A program made the position numbers and the translations under genes. Positions 25,723-33,942 of a stretch of DNA of 64,000 bases are shown one piece after another. This DNA comes from Alphaproteobacteria bacterium (GTDB lineage: Bacteria > Pseudomonadota > Alphaproteobacteria > UBA8366 > Aestuariispiraceae), in the NCBI GenBank assembly GCA_024743195.1, contig JANSXE010000001.1:434001-498000 (forward strand), read 5' to 3'. How positions within the stretch are numbered: the stretch's first letter is position 1; every line of letters starts with the position of its first letter. The notes under the pieces are model-generated. The model worked only from the letters and a program-made list of their open reading frames with translations, searched no databases and was not told the origin of the DNA.

Positions 25723-26200
25723 AGTTGCGCCCTCTCATCTCCGCGGCCGCATCCATGACGGCGCGCACGATCTTGTCGTAGCCGGTGCAGCGGCACAGGT
25801 TGCCGGCGAGCCAGTACCGCACCTCGGTCTCGCTCGGATCGGGGTTTTCGGCCAGGAGCGCCTTGGCGGCCACCAGGATGCCCGGCGTGCAGACGCCGCA
25901 TTGCAGCGCCGCATGCTCCAGGAACTTGCGCTGCAGCGGGTGCAGCATCTCGCCCTGGGCCATCCCCTCGATGGTCTCGATCGAGCGGCCCTCGGCCTCC
26001 GCGCCCAGCATCAGGCAGGAGCAGACGATTTTGCCGTCCACACTGACGGTGCAGGCGCCGCAGTCGCCGGTGCCGCAGCCCTCCTTCGAGCCGGTCATGC
26101 CGAGCCGGTCGCGCAGCACGTCGAGCAGCGTCTCCTCGCCGTCGCACAGGAACTCGACCGGATCGCCGTTGATTTCGGTGGTGACGTGGATCTTGGACAT
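25712..26200 (-). CDS. Molybdenum hydroxylase 2Fe-2S subunit
   Basis: A 162-residue small subunit carrying two [2Fe-2S] clusters that pass electrons from the molybdenum centre to FAD. The plant-ferredoxin-type N-terminal cluster has GCGTGDCGACTV with a later CSCL. The C-terminal helical cluster has CGVCTPG and CRCTGY. The ATG at 26200 is favoured, with GGATGAGG upstream; ATG 26209 is possible. The order FAD subunit, 2Fe-2S subunit, Mo subunit matches the coxMSL arrangement. Confidence 0.95.
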   Translation of the reverse strand: MSKIHVTTEINGDPVEFLCDGEETLLDVLRDRLGMTGSKEGCGTGDCGACTVSVDGKIVCSCLMLGAEAEGRSIETIEGMAQGEMLHPLQRKFLEHAALQCGVCTPGILVAAKALLAENPDPSETEVRYWLAGNLCRCTGYDKIVRAVMDAAAEMRGRNYAA

Positions 26201-26205
26201 GGACC

Positions 26206-27063
26206 TCATCCTTTCGCGCGGTCGAGCGCGATCTTGGCCGTACGTTTGGCGAGCGCCCCGGTCACCTGAATGCGGTACTCGCGGGTGCCGCGCTTGTCGT
26301 CGATCGGGGCGGCGGCGGCGGAGGCGGCCTCCGCGAGCGTCGCCAACGCGGCGTCGTCGCCGGTCGTTCCGACCAGCGCCGCGGCGCCCTCCTCGCACCG
26401 GATCACCCGAGGGCCGACGGCGCCCAGGACGACGCGGGCGTCCGCAACCGCCCCGTCCGCGCCCAACGTCAGATTGACGCCGACGCCCACGACGGCGATG
26501 TCCATCTCGGTGCGCGGGATGAAGCGCAGATAGGCGTCGCCGCCGCGATCCGCCTGCTTCGGCAGCAGGATGGAGGCGACGAACTCCCCCGCCTCCAGCG
26601 AGGTCTTGCCGGGCCCCGCCGGCACGTCCTCGACCGGGACGTCGCGCCGGCCGTTCGGGCCGACGATCGACGCGACCGCCCGCGCCGCGGCCAGCGCAGG
26701 CACGCTGTCGGCCGCCGGCGAGGCGTTGCACAGATTGCCCGCGATCGTCGCCCGGCTCTGGATCTGGGTGGAGCCGATCAGGGCCGCCGCCTCGACCACG
26801 CCCGGCCACATGGCCGACAACCCCTCATGCGCGCTCATCTCCGCGCTCGAGACGGCGGCGCCGATGCGGAACCCGCCGCCCTCCGGCTCGATCGTCCGCG
26901 TCTCTTCGATCCGCTTCAGGTCGACCACGAGATCCGGTTCGATCCGCCCGGAGCGGATCGCGACCAGCAGGTCCGTCCCGCCGGCCAGCACCTTCACAAG
27001 GCCCGGTTCGGCGGTCATCGCCTGGACCGCCTCTTCAACCGACGTCGGCGCTGCGTAGCGCAT
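26206..27063 (-). CDS. Molybdenum hydroxylase FAD-binding subunit
   Basis: A 285-residue medium subunit (CoxM-like) that receives electrons from the iron-sulfur clusters. The FAD-binding blocks LAGGTDLLVAIRSG (about 26-39) and IGSTQIQSRATIAGNLCNAS are clear, and the C-terminal CO_deh_flav_C-like domain includes RTEMDIAVVGVGVNL. The ATG at 27063 follows GGAGAGG. It is the promoter-proximal gene of the operon, with five bases between its stop and the next start. Confidence 0.94.
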   Translation of the reverse strand: MRYAAPTSVEEAVQAMTAEPGLVKVLAGGTDLLVAIRSGRIEPDLVVDLKRIEETRTIEPEGGGFRIGAAVSSAEMSAHEGLSAMWPGVVEAAALIGSTQIQSRATIAGNLCNASPAADSVPALAAARAVASIVGPNGRRDVPVEDVPAGPGKTSLEAGEFVASILLPKQADRGGDAYLRFIPRTEMDIAVVGVGVNLTLGADGAVADARVVLGAVGPRVIRCEEGAAALVGTTGDDAALATLAEAASAAAAPIDDKRGTREYRIQVTGALAKRTAKIALDRAKG

Positions 27064-27122
27064 TCGGCCCCTCTCCTCCGCTATCGGCGAGGCCGCGCGT
27101 CCCGCACCGCGCCTCGCCGGTT

Positions 27123-27149
27123 GGTTAATCGGACGTTCATTCAATAACC
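27123..27149. promoter_or_regulatory. Inverted repeat in the hydroxylase operon promoter region
   Basis: GGTTA (27123-27127) and TAACC (27145-27149) flank 17 bp, inside a locally A/T-rich patch 60-86 bp upstream of the first hydroxylase gene. A regulator site is possible, but arms of 5 bp are weak evidence. The rest of the 27064-27335 gap shows nothing. Confidence 0.3.
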
Positions 27150-27335
27150 CGTCCAACCCTGGTGGACGATCCCGTTCGCCCCGTCAAGGGAGAAACCGCC
27201 CGAAACGCCCGTCAGGCTAGGCGTTCAGGGGTGCAGCGCGCGTCCGATCCCGCCGTGGATCGGCCGGATCGCGGCGCCCGCGCCCCGCGCCATTTCTTCA
27301 CTCTAGAACGGCGCTTCGGGGTCGAAAAGGGCCGC

Positions 27336-27890
27336 TTAGGCGCCGCGCCGGCGGGCCGCCATGCGCCCGGCCATGGCCTCGCGATCCGCCGGGGTCAGCC
27401 GGCGCTCCGCCAGGGGGAGCACGGTTTCGTCCTCCCACCCCAGATGGCGGCGCTGGGTGACCACGAACTCGCGCAGATTGATCAGCAGGCGGGTCGGGTT
27501 GGCCAGCGTGTGGCCGCGCGCCAACACGGCCAGATCGTCGCGCAGGAAGTCAACCAGATCCTCATCCATCTCATGCTCGCGCTGCAACTGCTTGAGCAGC
27601 CCTTTCAGATTGTCCTCCGGCAGGCACCGGGCCGCGAGCAGCGGAAAGAGGTCCTTCTCCTCGTCCGCGATATGCAAAGCCAGTTCGTGCGTCAGGAAGG
27701 CGAGCAGAGTCTCGGCCTCGGGCTGCACGGCGGCGGCCTGCATCGGCTCGATCAGCCGCTCCAGCTCGTCGCAAATGACCCGCTGTCGGGCGTGCTCGGC
27801 CATAAGATGCTCGATCGGATCGCCGACCGCCGTCGCCGCGGGCGCATCGGCGCCGCCGGGCGCAGCCGCCTGCTCTGTGTTCTGGGACAT
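27336..27890 (-). CDS. Hemerythrin HHE-domain protein
   Basis: A 184-residue four-helix hemerythrin-like protein that would bind a di-iron centre and sense or store O2, NO or iron. Iron-ligand histidines and acids are visible in IEHLMAEHARQR, FLTHELALHIADEEKDLFP, REHEMDEDL and QRRHLGWEDETVLP. The first 24 residues are a low-complexity Ala/Gly leader. It is preceded on the same strand by a DUF6064 gene 96 bp away. Confidence 0.9.
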   Translation of the reverse strand: MSQNTEQAAAPGGADAPAATAVGDPIEHLMAEHARQRVICDELERLIEPMQAAAVQPEAETLLAFLTHELALHIADEEKDLFPLLAARCLPEDNLKGLLKQLQREHEMDEDLVDFLRDDLAVLARGHTLANPTRLLINLREFVVTQRRHLGWEDETVLPLAERRLTPADREAMAGRMAARRRGA

Positions 27891-27986
27891 CGCGCGTTTC
27901 CCTGTCCTCGCGCGCCCTCATTCCGGCGGGGCGCTGTCTCGCCTGCGATCCTGCCGTTCGGCCGCAGGGCCCCGCCATGATCCAGG

Positions 27987-28634
27987 TCAAACGCCGGTCC
28001 GCGGGCGGCCCCGCGTGGCGATCAGCGCCGCCCCGGCGGCGGCCGCGACGACAACCAGCCCCTGATCCTCCGCAACGCCCAGCAGCAGACCGGTCGCGCC
28101 CGCCGCCGCGCACCACAGCATCGGGATGACGGCGAGCGCGAGCGAGGCCCGACCGGACGACATGATCAGAAGCGCAAGCGTCAGCAGCGCCGTCGGGCCG
28201 GGCGCGACGCCCGCCAGCCGCACGCTTCCAATCGGTCCGCCCAGCAACAGTGCGACGATCGGCTGACCGACGAGCGCGAACAGCGCAAAAGCGACGCCGA
28301 TCCGCCGCGGCCATCCGCCCGTGCGCTCGAAGACGACGGCGCGGCGCACGGCCATCAGCCACAGCAGAAGCCCCGCCTGCGCCAGGAACATCAGCGCGTA
28401 GACCGGCGCCATGAAATTGATCACCGAGAAGACCTGCAGGTGGAAGACGCCGCCGACCCAGGCCCAGGCCGCCGCGAGCAGGAGGCCGATCAGCCGCGTC
28501 CCGCCGGGTTTCGGGTAGGCCGCCAGCCACAGCGCGCCGCCCAGAACAAGCGGGGCCAGCGCCGCCGCCAGCCAATAGTCCGCGTTGTAGCCGGCGACGG
28601 CGGCGGCCAGAACCTCTGCCGTATAGGGGAACAT
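27987..28634 (-). CDS. DUF6064-like integral membrane protein
   Basis: A 215-residue inner-membrane protein of about seven hydrophobic helices. The layout fits DUF6064: an amphipathic start FPYTAEVLAAAVAGYNADYW, then WAWVGGVFHLQVFSVINFMA and YALMFLAQAGLLLWLM. No function is known for the family. The last helix is followed by a short basic tail. It lies 18 bp downstream of the aldo/keto reductase gene on the same strand, so the two are probably co-transcribed. Confidence 0.8.
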   Translation of the reverse strand: MFPYTAEVLAAAVAGYNADYWLAAALAPLVLGGALWLAAYPKPGGTRLIGLLLAAAWAWVGGVFHLQVFSVINFMAPVYALMFLAQAGLLLWLMAVRRAVVFERTGGWPRRIGVAFALFALVGQPIVALLLGGPIGSVRLAGVAPGPTALLTLALLIMSSGRASLALAVIPMLWCAAAGATGLLLGVAEDQGLVVVAAAAGAALIATRGRPRTGV

Positions 28635-28652
28635 GGCGCGGGCCCTCCGGGG

Positions 28653-29582
28653 TCAGAGCCCCTCGACATAGGCGATCATGCGCCGGCGCATCGCCTCGTC
28701 CGGAACGGGCCCTGCGAGCGCGCCCATATTCTCGCGCAGGTGCTCGGCGCGCGTCGTCGCCGGGATCGCGCAGGTGACGGCCGGGTGGCCGAGGATGAAT
28801 TTGAGCAGGAACTGCGGCCAGTTGGCGGCCCCGACCTCGCCCGCCCAGTCCGGCAGCGGCTTGCCCTCGAACCGCCGGATCAGCGCCTTGCGGCGGAACG
28901 GCCGGTTGACGATGACCGCGATCCCGCGCTCGGCGGCGAGCGGCAGCAGGCGGCGCTCCGCCGCGCGATCCAGGATGTTGTAGGTGAATTGGGCGAAATC
29001 CAGCGGCTCGCGCGCCATCACCGTCTCCAACTCGCCATGCCGGCGGCCGTGGGAGGTGGTCGCGCCGATATAGCGCGCGCGGCCGGCCGCCTTGTCGGCC
29101 TTCAGGGTCTCCAGATGCTCCTCCCAATCGACGAGGTTGTGCACCTGCATCAGATCGAAGCGATCGAGACCCCAGAGCCGCCGGCTTTCCGCCATCTGCT
29201 CCGGTCCGGATTCGAAGACCGGCGTCCAGACCTTGGTGGCGGAGAACAGCGTCCCCGTCCCCGAAACCTGCGGCAGAAGGGCGCCCAGAACCTCCTCCGC
29301 GCTGCCGTACATGGGCGAGGAGTCGATCATGCCGCCGCCCGCGTCGAAGAAGGCCTGCAGCACGGCCCGGCGCTCCGCGCGCAGGGCCGCGTCGTCGCCG
29401 ACATTGAAGGTGATCCAGGTGCCCATCCCGATCGCCGGAATGCGCTCCCCGCTCGACGGGATCGCGCGCAGGTCGCGGCCCGCCGCCGCGGCGTGCACGG
29501 CGCCGGCGGGGGCCAGCGCCGCGGCGGCGGCAAGCCCGGCGAGCACGCTGCGGCGGGTCGGCGCGAAACGGTCGGACCTCAT
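28653..29582 (-). CDS. Exported (Tat) aldo/keto reductase
   Basis: A 309-residue aldo/keto reductase with an N-terminal twin-arginine signal (RFAPTRRSVLAGLAAAAALA, then AHA near residue 33), so it is predicted to fold in the cytoplasm and be exported to the periplasm. Aldo/keto reductases use NADPH, which makes periplasmic export unusual; a tightly bound cofactor is possible. The barrel shows GMGTWITFNVG, FDAGGGMIDSSPMYGSAEEV with the Asp and Tyr of the tetrad, and DLMQVHNLVDWEEHL with its histidine. The ATG at 29582 follows AGGAGA. Confidence 0.88.
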   Translation of the reverse strand: MRSDRFAPTRRSVLAGLAAAAALAPAGAVHAAAAGRDLRAIPSSGERIPAIGMGTWITFNVGDDAALRAERRAVLQAFFDAGGGMIDSSPMYGSAEEVLGALLPQVSGTGTLFSATKVWTPVFESGPEQMAESRRLWGLDRFDLMQVHNLVDWEEHLETLKADKAAGRARYIGATTSHGRRHGELETVMAREPLDFAQFTYNILDRAAERRLLPLAAERGIAVIVNRPFRRKALIRRFEGKPLPDWAGEVGAANWPQFLLKFILGHPAVTCAIPATTRAEHLRENMGALAGPVPDEAMRRRMIAYVEGL

Positions 29583-29756
29583 GGCGGCGTCTCCTTGCCG
29601 ATTCCGGTTGCATTGCTGAGATAGGACGTCCGACGTCGCGCGCAATCGCCGGCTTTGACCGGGCGGCGCCGAGACCCCATCCTAGGCGGACGTCCTGCGC
29701 GCCGGAGACGACCGCGCGGACGATCGGGGGCCGATAGCAAGGGGCGCACCGCGCCG

Positions 29757-30557
29757 ATGACGTTGATCCGCTGGAGCGAGTTGAAGACGACGGATTTTCC
29801 CGTCGCCGAGCCGGAGCGCACGATTGCGCTCCTGCCGGTCGGCGCGGTGGAGCAGCACGGCCCCCACCTGCCGCTCGGGACAGACAGCCTGATCCTCGAC
29901 GCGGCGCTCGACCGGCTGGCCGACGCGCCGCCGGAGGGCGTGCGCCTTTTGCGCCTGCCGACCCAGGCGATCGGCGACAGCCTGGAGCATCGCGACTTCC
30001 TCGGCACGCTGACCCAGCGCGCGGAGACGCTGATCGCCGCCTGGACGGAGATCGGCCGGGACGTAGCCGCAGCGGGGGTGCGAAAGATCGCGCTGATCAA
30101 CAGCCATGGCGGCCAGCCGCAGATCGTCGACGTCGTCGCGCAACGACTGCGCGCGGAGGCCGGGATGCTGGCGGCGCGCATCAATCTCTACCGCTTCGGC
30201 GCGCCGGAGGGGCTGTTTACCGCCGACGAACTCGCCTTCGGCTATCACGGGGGGGAAGTCGAAACCTCGCTGATGCTGGCGATCGCGCCCGACCTCGTCG
30301 CGATGGATCGCGCGGCCGATTTCGACAACGCGGGGCGCGGCTTGGCCGCGGAGAATGAGGCCTTCCAGGCCGAGGGCGCGGCCGGTTTCGCCTGGCAGGC
30401 GCAGGATTTGAACCCGGCGGGCGCGATGGGGAACGCCGCGGCGGCGGACGCCGAGCGCGGCGCCGCGACCTTGGCTCATCTGAGCGCCCGCCTCGCCCAG
30501 GCGCTGGCGGAGATCGCCGACTTCCCGCTCGACCGGCTGCAGGCGGCCCGCCCGTGA
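29757..30557 (+). CDS. Creatininase-family hydrolase (ArfB/MftE-like)
   Basis: A 266-residue metal-dependent amidohydrolase of the creatininase family, whose members include creatininase, the mycofactocin peptidase MftE and the archaeal FAPy deformylase ArfB. Metal-binding residues are complete: Glu32 and His34 in VEQHGPHLPLGTD, Asp43, His117 in NSHGGQ, and Glu167/Glu169 in GYHGGEVETSLM. The ATG at 29757 follows AAGGGGC. It overlaps the RibD-type gene by 4 bp. In archaea, ArfB and a RibD-like reductase are consecutive steps to flavin and F420, so a deformylase of a pyrimidine formamide is a reasonable guess; the substrate is unproven. Confidence 0.9.
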   Translation: MTLIRWSELKTTDFPVAEPERTIALLPVGAVEQHGPHLPLGTDSLILDAALDRLADAPPEGVRLLRLPTQAIGDSLEHRDFLGTLTQRAETLIAAWTEIGRDVAAAGVRKIALINSHGGQPQIVDVVAQRLRAEAGMLAARINLYRFGAPEGLFTADELAFGYHGGEVETSLMLAIAPDLVAMDRAADFDNAGRGLAAENEAFQAEGAAGFAWQAQDLNPAGAMGNAAAADAERGAATLAHLSARLAQALAEIADFPLDRLQAARP

Positions 30558-31351
30558 CGGCGGGCGCCGGCTTGTTCGATCCCCGCGATCCGGCGGTCGC
30601 CGCCGCCTGGCGCGCGCTGCTGGCGGAGGCTCGGGGCGGACCGCCGGCCATCGGCGAGGGCGTCGCCGCCGCGCTGATCCAGCTCTATCACCCGCTGCTG
30701 GCGCCGCGTCTCGTCCTCGGGCAACTCGGCCAGAGCCTGGACGGCCAGATCGCCACCGCGGCCGGCGCCTCGCACTACGTGACCGGGCCGGAAAGCTTGG
30801 TGCATCTGCATCGCCTGCGCGCGCTGGTCGATGCGGTGGTGGTCGGTTGGCGCACGGTCGCCGCCGACGACCCGCAACTCACCGTCCGGCATGTGGAGGG
30901 GCCGAGCCCGCTGCGCGTCGTCATCGATCGGGCGGGGCGGCTCCCGGCGGACCGGCGGATCTTCGCCGCCGCGCCGCCCGGGTCGGTTCGGGTGACGGCG
31001 CCTGGGACGCCGCCGCTCCCGGGCGTCGAGAGCCTCGCCGCCCCGTTCGACGCCGACGGCCGCGTCGATCCGAAAGCGCTGTGCGCGCTGCTGGCGGCGC
31101 GCGGCTGCGCGCGCGTCCTGATCGAGGGCGGCGGCCGGCTGGTGAGCGGCTTCCTTCAGGCGGGAGCGCTGGACCGGCTGCATGTGAGCGTCGCGCCGCT
31201 GATCGTCGGGGCCGGACGGCCGGGCTTATCGCTGCCCGGCGTCGCGGACCTCGCCGACGCGTTGCGCCCGCCGGCGACGCACTGGGCCATGGGCGCGGAC
31301 GCGCTGTTCGACCTCGACCTCGCCGGAGAGCGGCGCGGGGGCGGGTCATGA
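30554..31351 (+). CDS. Stand-alone RibD-type reductase
   Basis: A 265-residue protein of the RibD C-terminal (dihydrofolate-reductase-like) family, reducing the ribosyl group of an aminopyrimidine to ribityl with NADPH. The core starts PRLVLGQLGQSLDGQIATAA (about 51-70), followed by LRALVDAVVVGWRTVAADDP (about 88-107), LIEGGGRLVSGFL, and a C-terminal PLIVGAGRPG. There is no N-terminal deaminase domain, unlike bifunctional RibD, but about 45 extra residues precede the core. It begins at a GTG that overlaps the stop of the creatininase-family gene (GTGA), and its stop overlaps the next ATG. Coupling with that hydrolase mirrors the archaeal ArfB-ArfC order. Confidence 0.9.
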   Translation: MTAGAGLFDPRDPAVAAAWRALLAEARGGPPAIGEGVAAALIQLYHPLLAPRLVLGQLGQSLDGQIATAAGASHYVTGPESLVHLHRLRALVDAVVVGWRTVAADDPQLTVRHVEGPSPLRVVIDRAGRLPADRRIFAAAPPGSVRVTAPGTPPLPGVESLAAPFDADGRVDPKALCALLAARGCARVLIEGGGRLVSGFLQAGALDRLHVSVAPLIVGAGRPGLSLPGVADLADALRPPATHWAMGADALFDLDLAGERRGGGS

Positions 31352-32049
31352 CGGTCCCGCTGCGCCTCGCCACCTACAACATCCACAAGTTCGTCGGCGC
31401 CGACATGAAGGCGAGCGTCGAGCGCATCCTGCGCGTCGTCGCGGCGCTCGACGCCGACATCCTGGCGATCCAGGAGTTCATGACCGACCGCAAGGGGCTG
31501 GGGATCGCGGACGCGGAGAGCTTCGCGCGCCGCGCCGGCTATCACGTGGTGCAACAGCCGGTGCGCCGGGTCTTCGGGAATTATCAGGAGAACCTGCTGC
31601 TGACGCGGCTGCCGGTGCGGCATGCGCATCTGCTCGATCTGCGCCACCGCCGGGCGGAGCCGCGCGGCGCCATCTGCGCCGAGATCGAGGCGCACGGCAA
31701 GCTCCTGCACGTGGCGGCCACCCATCTGGGTCTCACCCCGGGCGCCCGGCGCCGGCAGTTGGCCCGCATTCTCGACCATTGCGGCGGCCATGAGGGGCAG
31801 ATTTTCGCGCTCTTGGGCGATCTCAACGCCTATCTGCCCTGGGGGCCGGTCGACCGGCGGCTGCGCCGCGAGTTCCGAGGACACGCCCGCCCGGCCAGCT
31901 TTCCGGCGGGACGGCCGGTGCTGCCGCTCGACCGGATCGTGGTCCGGCCGGCGCGGCTCGTCGCGCGGGTCTTCACCCATCAGCACGACCCGGCGCCGCT
32001 GGCGTCCGACCACCTGCCGGTGGTGGCGGAACTCGACCTCAGTCGGTGA
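31348..32049 (+). CDS. Endonuclease/exonuclease/phosphatase (EEP) family protein
   Basis: A 233-residue EEP-fold phosphodiesterase or phosphatase. Family residues are in place: LATYNIHKFVG at the start with the Asn, ILAIQEF with the metal-binding Glu (about 42-44), LLGDLNAYL with Asp and Asn, and LASDHLPVVAEL with the terminal Asp-His. Members cleave DNA, phospholipid headgroups or sugar phosphates, so the substrate is open; in this neighbourhood a phosphorylated intermediate is plausible. The ATG lies inside the stop of the RibD-type gene (ATGA). Its 3' end overlaps the convergent methyltransferase by 11 bp. Confidence 0.88.
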   Translation: MTVPLRLATYNIHKFVGADMKASVERILRVVAALDADILAIQEFMTDRKGLGIADAESFARRAGYHVVQQPVRRVFGNYQENLLLTRLPVRHAHLLDLRHRRAEPRGAICAEIEAHGKLLHVAATHLGLTPGARRRQLARILDHCGGHEGQIFALLGDLNAYLPWGPVDRRLRREFRGHARPASFPAGRPVLPLDRIVVRPARLVARVFTHQHDPAPLASDHLPVVAELDLSR

Positions 32050-32875
32050 GCCGCACCAGCAGATCGGCGTGGCCGACCGTCAGCCGGCCGGCGCCGCGCG
32101 CCGCATGGGCCGCGCGGCGCGCCGCCCAATCGTCGATCGCCGCAGCCCGCGCCGGCGCCGCCTCGCGCGCGGCCGCCGCATAGCCTTCGATCAGCGCGGT
32201 CTGCATCGCCGCATCCGCCGCCCCAAGCCGCCAGGCGCTGTCGCCGCGCTCCACCGCATAGCCGGCGCGTTCGAACGCCGCCGCGAGCGCATCGGGGGCG
32301 TCGGGTCCGAGCGCCTCTCCGAACCCCTTGTCGCGTCGCATATGGCCGTGGAACAGATCTGCGACCTCCGCATCCTCCGGCTCCCGCGGCGTCCAGTCGA
32401 GCCGTCCGTCGACGCTCAGCGCGAAGAGGCCGAGCGGAACCGCCGCGGCGGCGCAGGCGGTCGCGAAATCCTCGACCCAGTCGGCGGAGACCAGATCGAA
32501 CAGCGCGCTGGCGGTGACGAGGTCGCAGCCGGCCAGCGGCAGGCCCGGCGAACCCTTCGCCAGATCCCAACGCATCGTCGCGATCCGGATCGGCGCCGGC
32601 AGGTCGGGCGCCGCGGCCGCGGCCAGCAGGCCGCCGTCGGAATCGACCAGCGTCCAATGCTGCGGCCGGCGCAACCCCGCCGCCAGCCTTGACGCCAGAT
32701 AGCGCAGATTGTTCCCGTGACCCGCCCCCAGGTCCAGCACGTCGACCGCCCGGTCGTCCGCCCCCAACCGCTCCGCCAGCGCTTGCAGAAGCGCGGGCTC
32801 AAGGCCCGCCTCGTCGCGGGCGCGGGCGTCAGCCGCCGCCCGCAGATCGAGCCAATCCGCCTCGAACCCGCTCAT
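32039..32875 (-). CDS. Class I SAM-dependent methyltransferase
   Basis: A 278-residue Rossmann-fold methyltransferase with motif I DVLDLGAGHGNNLRYLA (about 45-61), acidic end of strand 2 WTLVDSDGG, and post-motif DLVTASALFDLVSADWVEDF. The C-terminal half has an Ala-rich helical part and ends GRLTVGHADLLVRLTD. The acceptor is unknown. Its start overlaps the glycosyltransferase stop by 4 bases, and its last 11 bases overlap the convergent EEP gene. It belongs with the glycosyltransferase, PTPS-like and dehydrogenase genes in one operon. Confidence 0.88.
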   Translation of the reverse strand: MSGFEADWLDLRAAADARARDEAGLEPALLQALAERLGADDRAVDVLDLGAGHGNNLRYLASRLAAGLRRPQHWTLVDSDGGLLAAAAAPDLPAPIRIATMRWDLAKGSPGLPLAGCDLVTASALFDLVSADWVEDFATACAAAAVPLGLFALSVDGRLDWTPREPEDAEVADLFHGHMRRDKGFGEALGPDAPDALAAAFERAGYAVERGDSAWRLGAADAAMQTALIEGYAAAAREAAPARAAAIDDWAARRAAHAARGAGRLTVGHADLLVRLTD

Positions 32876-33942
32876 CGCCTCGCCTCCTCAATCGCGCGCA
32901 GCACCCCGGCGAAGCGCGCCGCCTGCGCCGGCCAGGGGCTCAAGGCGTCGCGCGCCCAGCGCGCGCCGGCCGCCAGTTCCGCCCGCAGCGCCCGGTCGCC
33001 CACGGCGCGCCGAAGCGCGTCGGCGAGCGCGGCGACGTCGCCGGGCGGAACCGCCAATCCCGCCTCGGGCGGCAGGGTGTCGGCGAGCGCCCCGCCGGTC
33101 GTCGTCACCACCGGCAGGCCCCGGGCCAGCGCCTCCGTCACCACCATGCCGTAGCCCTCATAGCGCGACGGCAGGACGAAGAGATCGGCGGCGTCATAGG
33201 CGGCGGCGAGTCCGGCCTCGTCCACTTCGCCGCGCCAGGCGACGCGCTCGCTCAGACCCAGCTCCTCCGTCAGACGCCGCACCGCCTCGGCGGTCGGTGG
33301 ATGCAGATCGGCGGCGCCGACGCAGTCCAGGCGCCAGTCAAGATCGGCAAGACGGGCCAAGGCCCGCAAGAGGTCCGCATGCCCCTTGCGCGGAATCAGC
33401 GTGGCCGCGCAGAGAAGCCGGACCCCCGACCCGCGGCCGCCTGACGCCAAGGGCGCGGGATCGACCCCGGGCGCTGCGACCCAAACGGCCGCGGGCTCGA
33501 GCCCGAACGCGCCGAGCCGCCGGGCCGTGAAGGGACTGGTGGCGATCACCGCCGCCGCCTCCGCCAGCGCCGCCCGTTCGCTCTCGAACAGACGTTCGGC
33601 GGCGTCGGGCGACACCCCTTCCTCATCGCACAGCGGATGGTGCACCAGCGCGATCAGGGTCAGGCGCTCCGCATGCCGCGCCGCGATGTCGGGCGCCGCG
33701 CCGAACACCAACCCGTCGACCACGACGAGCGCCCCGTCCGGCGCCGCCGCCAACGCGGCCTCGTAGGCGGCCTGCGCCGCGTCGTCCGGGGCGGGCCAGT
33801 CGCCGGGCAATTCGCGCACCGTCACCGACCGGCCGGCGGCGCGCAGCCCCTCCACCATGCGCCGGTCGTAGATCGAGCCCCCGGTGCGGCGGTCCAGCCG
33901 GCCGGGAACCAGGACATGCAGGCCGCCGTCGCCCCCGCTCAC
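32872..33942 (-). CDS. GT4-family glycosyltransferase
   Basis: A 356-residue GT-B fold retaining glycosyltransferase. The N-terminal half binds the acceptor ([31 protein letters not shown]). The C-terminal half binds the nucleotide sugar and has [40 protein letters not shown] with the E-x7-E pattern, and [12 protein letters not shown]. There is no membrane segment. It starts at a GTG overlapping the PTPS-like stop and ends overlapping the methyltransferase start. In cyanobacteria, glycosyltransferases of this kind modify pterins, which fits the neighbouring PTPS-like gene, but the acceptor is inferred only. Confidence 0.9.
   Translation of the reverse strand: MSGGDGGLHVLVPGRLDRRTGGSIYDRRMVEGLRAAGRSVTVRELPGDWPAPDDAAQAAYEAALAAAPDGALVVVDGLVFGAAPDIAARHAERLTLIALVHHPLCDEEGVSPDAAERLFESERAALAEAAAVIATSPFTARRLGAFGLEPAAVWVAAPGVDPAPLASGGRGSGVRLLCAATLIPRKGHADLLRALARLADLDWRLDCVGAADLHPPTAEAVRRLTEELGLSERVAWRGEVDEAGLAAAYDAADLFVLPSRYEGYGMVVTEALARGLPVVTTTGGALADTLPPEAGLAVPPGDVAALADALRRAVGDRALRAELAAGARWARDALSPWPAQAARFAGVLRAIEEARR

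Noticed and set aside
23434-27063. Aerobic carbon monoxide dehydrogenase
   Set aside because: Operon order fits, but the large subunit has YRAPGAP instead of the AYxCSFR (form I) or AYRGAGR (form II) loop.
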